Origin: Trueperaceae bacterium
Lineage (GTDB): Bacteria > Deinococcota > Deinococci > Deinococcales > Trueperaceae
DNA: 7,621 nt
Direction of reading: 5' to 3'
NCBI GenBank assembly: GCA_011390455.1
Contig: JAABSI010000121.1
Coordinates: 1 to 7,621, forward strand
The translations under genes were made by a program, and so were the position numbers. Every line of letters begins with the position of its first letter. Position 1 is the first letter of the stretch. Below are positions 5,909 to 7,621 of the stretch, piece after piece. Below the pieces are notes generated by a model. That model ran no database searches. It was not told the DNA's origin and saw only the letters and a list, made by a program, of their open reading frames with translations.

Positions 5909-7075
5909 CTACCGGGGCGCGACCGCCCGCCAGAACGCGCTGAACGAACGCGGGGCCGCGTCCACCGCCCAGCGGTGGGCGAAGGTGGTCGGCAGGGGAT
6001 CGCGCGGCCCGGGCCAGTGCGCGACGGCGGGGTGGGCCCGGTGTCGCGCGGCGGCGGCCTCGCCGCGGTCGGCGGCGACGACGCGCGGCGCCAGGACCTC
6101 GCGGGCATCCGCGACCGCGACGCGCAGCCCGGGGACCGAGCGGGCCGCCGCCAGCAGCCACGCGAGGCGCATCGGGCTCCACGGGTGGCGCGCGAGGAAC
6201 GCTGGCTCCAGCAGCAGCCAGCGGTCGGCGTCCTCGGCGGCCCGCCAGTTCGGATCCAGCCCCCAGGGGTGGTACAGCAACGCGCTGCGCCGTGGATCGA
6301 GCTCGGGTGGCGGCAGGTCGGGGAGCGTGACCGGCAGGTCGAGCCCGATCGACTCACGGAGCGCCTCGGGCACGGGACCCGCGAGGAGGTCGTCGTGTGG
6401 CCGATCGAGGAAGGTGCCCACCTGATGGGTGTCCGCGAAGCGGTTCAGGTTCGCCTGGTCCATCAGGTACGGCTTGGCGCTGCCGCTGCCGGCCACCCAC
6501 TGCCACGACAGCGCGTTCGAGGCGAGGTCGCCGTCGAGCAGATGGAAGTGGAACCAGGCGGCGCCGGCGCGCCAGTCCGCGCCTGCGAGGTGGCAGGCCG
6601 TTGCCGCGAGCCACATGCGGGCGTGGTTGTGCACGTAGCCGGCGTCGACGAGCGCGCGCACCGCCGCGTCCAGCGCCGCGACCCCCGTGTGGCCCTCGAC
6701 GAGCGCGCGCGGCAGGCGCCGGGGTCCCGCGTCGGGTGCCGACCGCGGCTGGCGGCGGAAGCGGTCGCGCAGGATGCCGGCGCCCTCGCGCGCATGGACC
6801 AGCTGGAAGAACTCCCGCCAGGCGAGCTCCTGGGCGAGCTTGCCGTCGTCACCCACCGCAGCGACGACTTCGGGCACCGAGAGGAGCCCGTGCGTCAGGT
6901 AGGGCGACAGCCGGGTGACCGCGCCGCGCAGATGATTGCGGGTCCGCGCGTAGGCCACCGGATCGACGGCCGCGAGCCGGGCGAGGCCGGCCGCGCGCGA
7001 CGGCGGGAACGTCGCCGCGACCGCTGGCGGCAGGCGTAGCTCCGCGGGGTCGATGCGGGTCGGGTTCGCCACCAC
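5909..7075 (-). CDS. Photolyase-family FAD-binding protein lacking the N-terminal antenna domain, with extra C-terminal domain
   Basis: The first ~230 of 388 residues are a photolyase FAD-binding domain: TRLSPYLTHGLLS (54-66), ELAWREFF (83-90), GYVHNHARMWLA (146-157) and LLDGDLASNALSWQWVAG (179-196). Aligned by eye to E. coli PhrB, N187 equals N378 (contacts flavin N5), W191 equals W382 and W168 equals W359. W193 equals W384 at the substrate pocket. The usual ~200-residue N-terminal antenna domain is absent: the protein opens directly into FAD-domain sequence (FPPSRAAGLARL). A Pro-rich linker (about 247-262) leads to a C-terminal domain (265-388) with ALLYHPWGLDPNW, DRWLLLEP, LRVAVADAREVL and SFSAFW. 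It may be light-driven CPD repair or signalling; the activity is unproven. The start is GTG at 7075 (GTG also at 7072), without a Shine-Dalgarno. A TAACCT box 6 nt upstream suggests a leaderless transcript. Confidence 0.88.
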   Translation of the reverse strand: MVANPTRIDPAELRLPPAVAATFPPSRAAGLARLAAVDPVAYARTRNHLRGAVTRLSPYLTHGLLSVPEVVAAVGDDGKLAQELAWREFFQLVHAREGAGILRDRFRRQPRSAPDAGPRRLPRALVEGHTGVAALDAAVRALVDAGYVHNHARMWLAATACHLAGADWRAGAAWFHFHLLDGDLASNALSWQWVAGSGSAKPYLMDQANLNRFADTHQVGTFLDRPHDDLLAGPVPEALRESIGLDLPVTLPDLPPPELDPRRSALLYHPWGLDPNWRAAEDADRWLLLEPAFLARHPWSPMRLAWLLAAARSVPGLRVAVADAREVLAPRVVAADRGEAAAARHRAHPAVAHWPGPRDPLPTTFAHRWAVDAAPRSFSAFWRAVAPR

Positions 7076-7081
7076 GCCGGG

Positions 7082-7087
7082 AGGTTA
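7082..7087 (-). promoter_or_regulatory. Candidate -10 element giving a leaderless half-photolyase mRNA
   Basis: The minus strand reads TAACCT followed by six bases and then the GTG at 7075. This is the spacing expected when transcription starts at the first base of the start codon, and it explains the missing ribosome binding site. No canonical -35 is seen. Confidence 0.45.
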
Positions 7088-7091
7088 GCCT
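7086..7091 (+). promoter_or_regulatory. Candidate -10 element for manA, overlapping the divergent one
   Basis: The plus strand reads TAGCCT, overlapping the opposite-strand TAACCT by two bases. Transcription would begin near 7098, leaving a leader of about 50 nt that contains the manA Shine-Dalgarno. No clear -35 box is seen. Confidence 0.35.
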
Positions 7092-7147
7092 GGTCGACGC
7101 GCGGCGAATGTGGGCACGACGGCCCTCGCGACGCGCCAGGAGACCCC

Positions 7148-7621
7148 ATGCCGCCCTTCGACGCGTACCCCCTGCTGCTCACGTATGGCGTCCGACGCTA
7201 CGCCTTCGGTGCCCGCCTGATCGCCGACCGTCTCGGCAAGGAAGGCCTGCCCGGCGGCGTGATCGCCGAGACGTGGGAAGTGAGCGACCACGACGACGAG
7301 CCCGCGGTCGTCCTGAACGGCGCGTACCGCGGTCGTCGGCTGCGCCAGCTGGTCGGCGCCTTCCCGGACGAGGTCGTGCGCCCCGGCTGGTCGGGGCCGC
7401 ACCTCCCGCTGCTCGTGAAGTTCCTCGACGCCAGCCACCGCCTGCCGGTGCACGTGCATCCCGACGATGCGGTGGCGCGGGCGCGCTACGGTGCGCCCAA
7501 CGGCAAGGACGAGGCGTGGCACGTCGTGTGGGCCGCGCCGGGGGCGTCCGTCCTGGCCGGGGTCAGGCCGGGCGTCGACCGCTCGGCGTTGCGGGCGGCG
7601 TTCCGCGCGGGCGCCTTCGAC
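7148..7621 (+). CDS. manA: Mannose-6-phosphate isomerase, class I type, N-terminal part
   Basis: The first 158 residues are present and the frame runs off the window end. The enzyme interconverts mannose-6-phosphate and fructose-6-phosphate in the cytosol and uses a zinc ion, linking central metabolism to mannose, GDP-mannose and surface polysaccharides. Visible signatures are ETWEVSDH (41-48), LPLLVKFLDAS (86-96), LPVHVHPDD (99-107), GKDEAWHVV (119-127) and APGASVLAGV (130-139). The predicted metal ligands are H104 and E122, spaced 18 residues apart as in the short bacterial (B. subtilis-like, about 315 residue) form. Position 102 is His where many members have Gln. The ATG at 7148 is preceded by AGGAGA at 7138-7143. 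It is divergent from the half-photolyase, with 72 bp between the start codons. Confidence 0.92.
   Translation, partial: MPPFDAYPLLLTYGVRRYAFGARLIADRLGKEGLPGGVIAETWEVSDHDDEPAVVLNGAYRGRRLRQLVGAFPDEVVRPGWSGPHLPLLVKFLDASHRLPVHVHPDDAVARARYGAPNGKDEAWHVVWAAPGASVLAGVRPGVDRSALRAAFRAGAFD

Noticed and set aside
5975..7039. Plus-strand open frame of 354 codons opposite the half-photolyase
   Set aside because: The minus strand encodes conserved flavin-binding motifs. The plus frame is an Arg/Val/Gly-rich mirror product with no family features.
1..7621. tRNA, rRNA, CRISPR array, insertion sequence, prophage or toxin-antitoxin genes
   Set aside because: I saw no array-like repeats, transposase or integrase motifs, or tRNA-like arms. 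The genes look like ordinary chromosomal content with uniform high GC.

Overview
The window is a dense, high-GC stretch of a bacterial chromosome. It holds eight protein genes, two of them cut by the window edges, and no RNA genes, insertion sequences or CRISPR array that I can see. The organism is most likely a free-living member of the Deinococcota (Deinococcus-Thermus), perhaps near Trueperaceae. This is an inference from GC content, the style of the secreted TPR protein, the ...AQ signal peptides and one probably leaderless gene. A high-GC actinobacterium cannot be excluded from one window.

Layout. Bases 1-204 (+) are the 3' end of a class II fructose-1,6-bisphosphatase gene (glpX). It runs convergently into a block of five minus-strand genes, which read from right to left. 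They are a small membrane/coiled-coil protein (start 4688), RNase PH (rph, start 4300), the RdgB/HAM1 nucleotide-sanitising pyrophosphatase (start 3575, overlapping rph by 13 nt), a secreted TPR protein (start 2785), and an iron-sulfur photolyase of the PhrB/(6-4) type (start 1818, stop 298). A 302-bp divergent intergenic region (4689-4990) carries two strong dyads and a promoter-like element facing each way. Right of it, a secreted protein with a PPC-like domain and a second beta-rich domain is on the plus strand (4991-5872). It converges on a second, unusual photolyase-family gene (5909-7075, minus). That gene has the FAD-binding half but no N-terminal antenna domain, and carries a separate C-terminal domain instead. 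It is divergent from manA (mannose-6-phosphate isomerase, 7148 to the window end).

Functional themes. Two photolyase-family proteins of different lineages lie within 7 kb, which suggests a sunlit habitat and layered UV repair. rph and rdgB form a familiar housekeeping pair for RNA 3'-end trimming and nucleotide-pool cleaning. GlpX and ManA both handle fructose-6-phosphate but sit at opposite ends, and no direct link can be shown. The most unusual items are the half-photolyase with its C-terminal domain, its shared and partly symmetric promoter with manA, and a perfect 20-bp palindrome in the 4689-4990 region.
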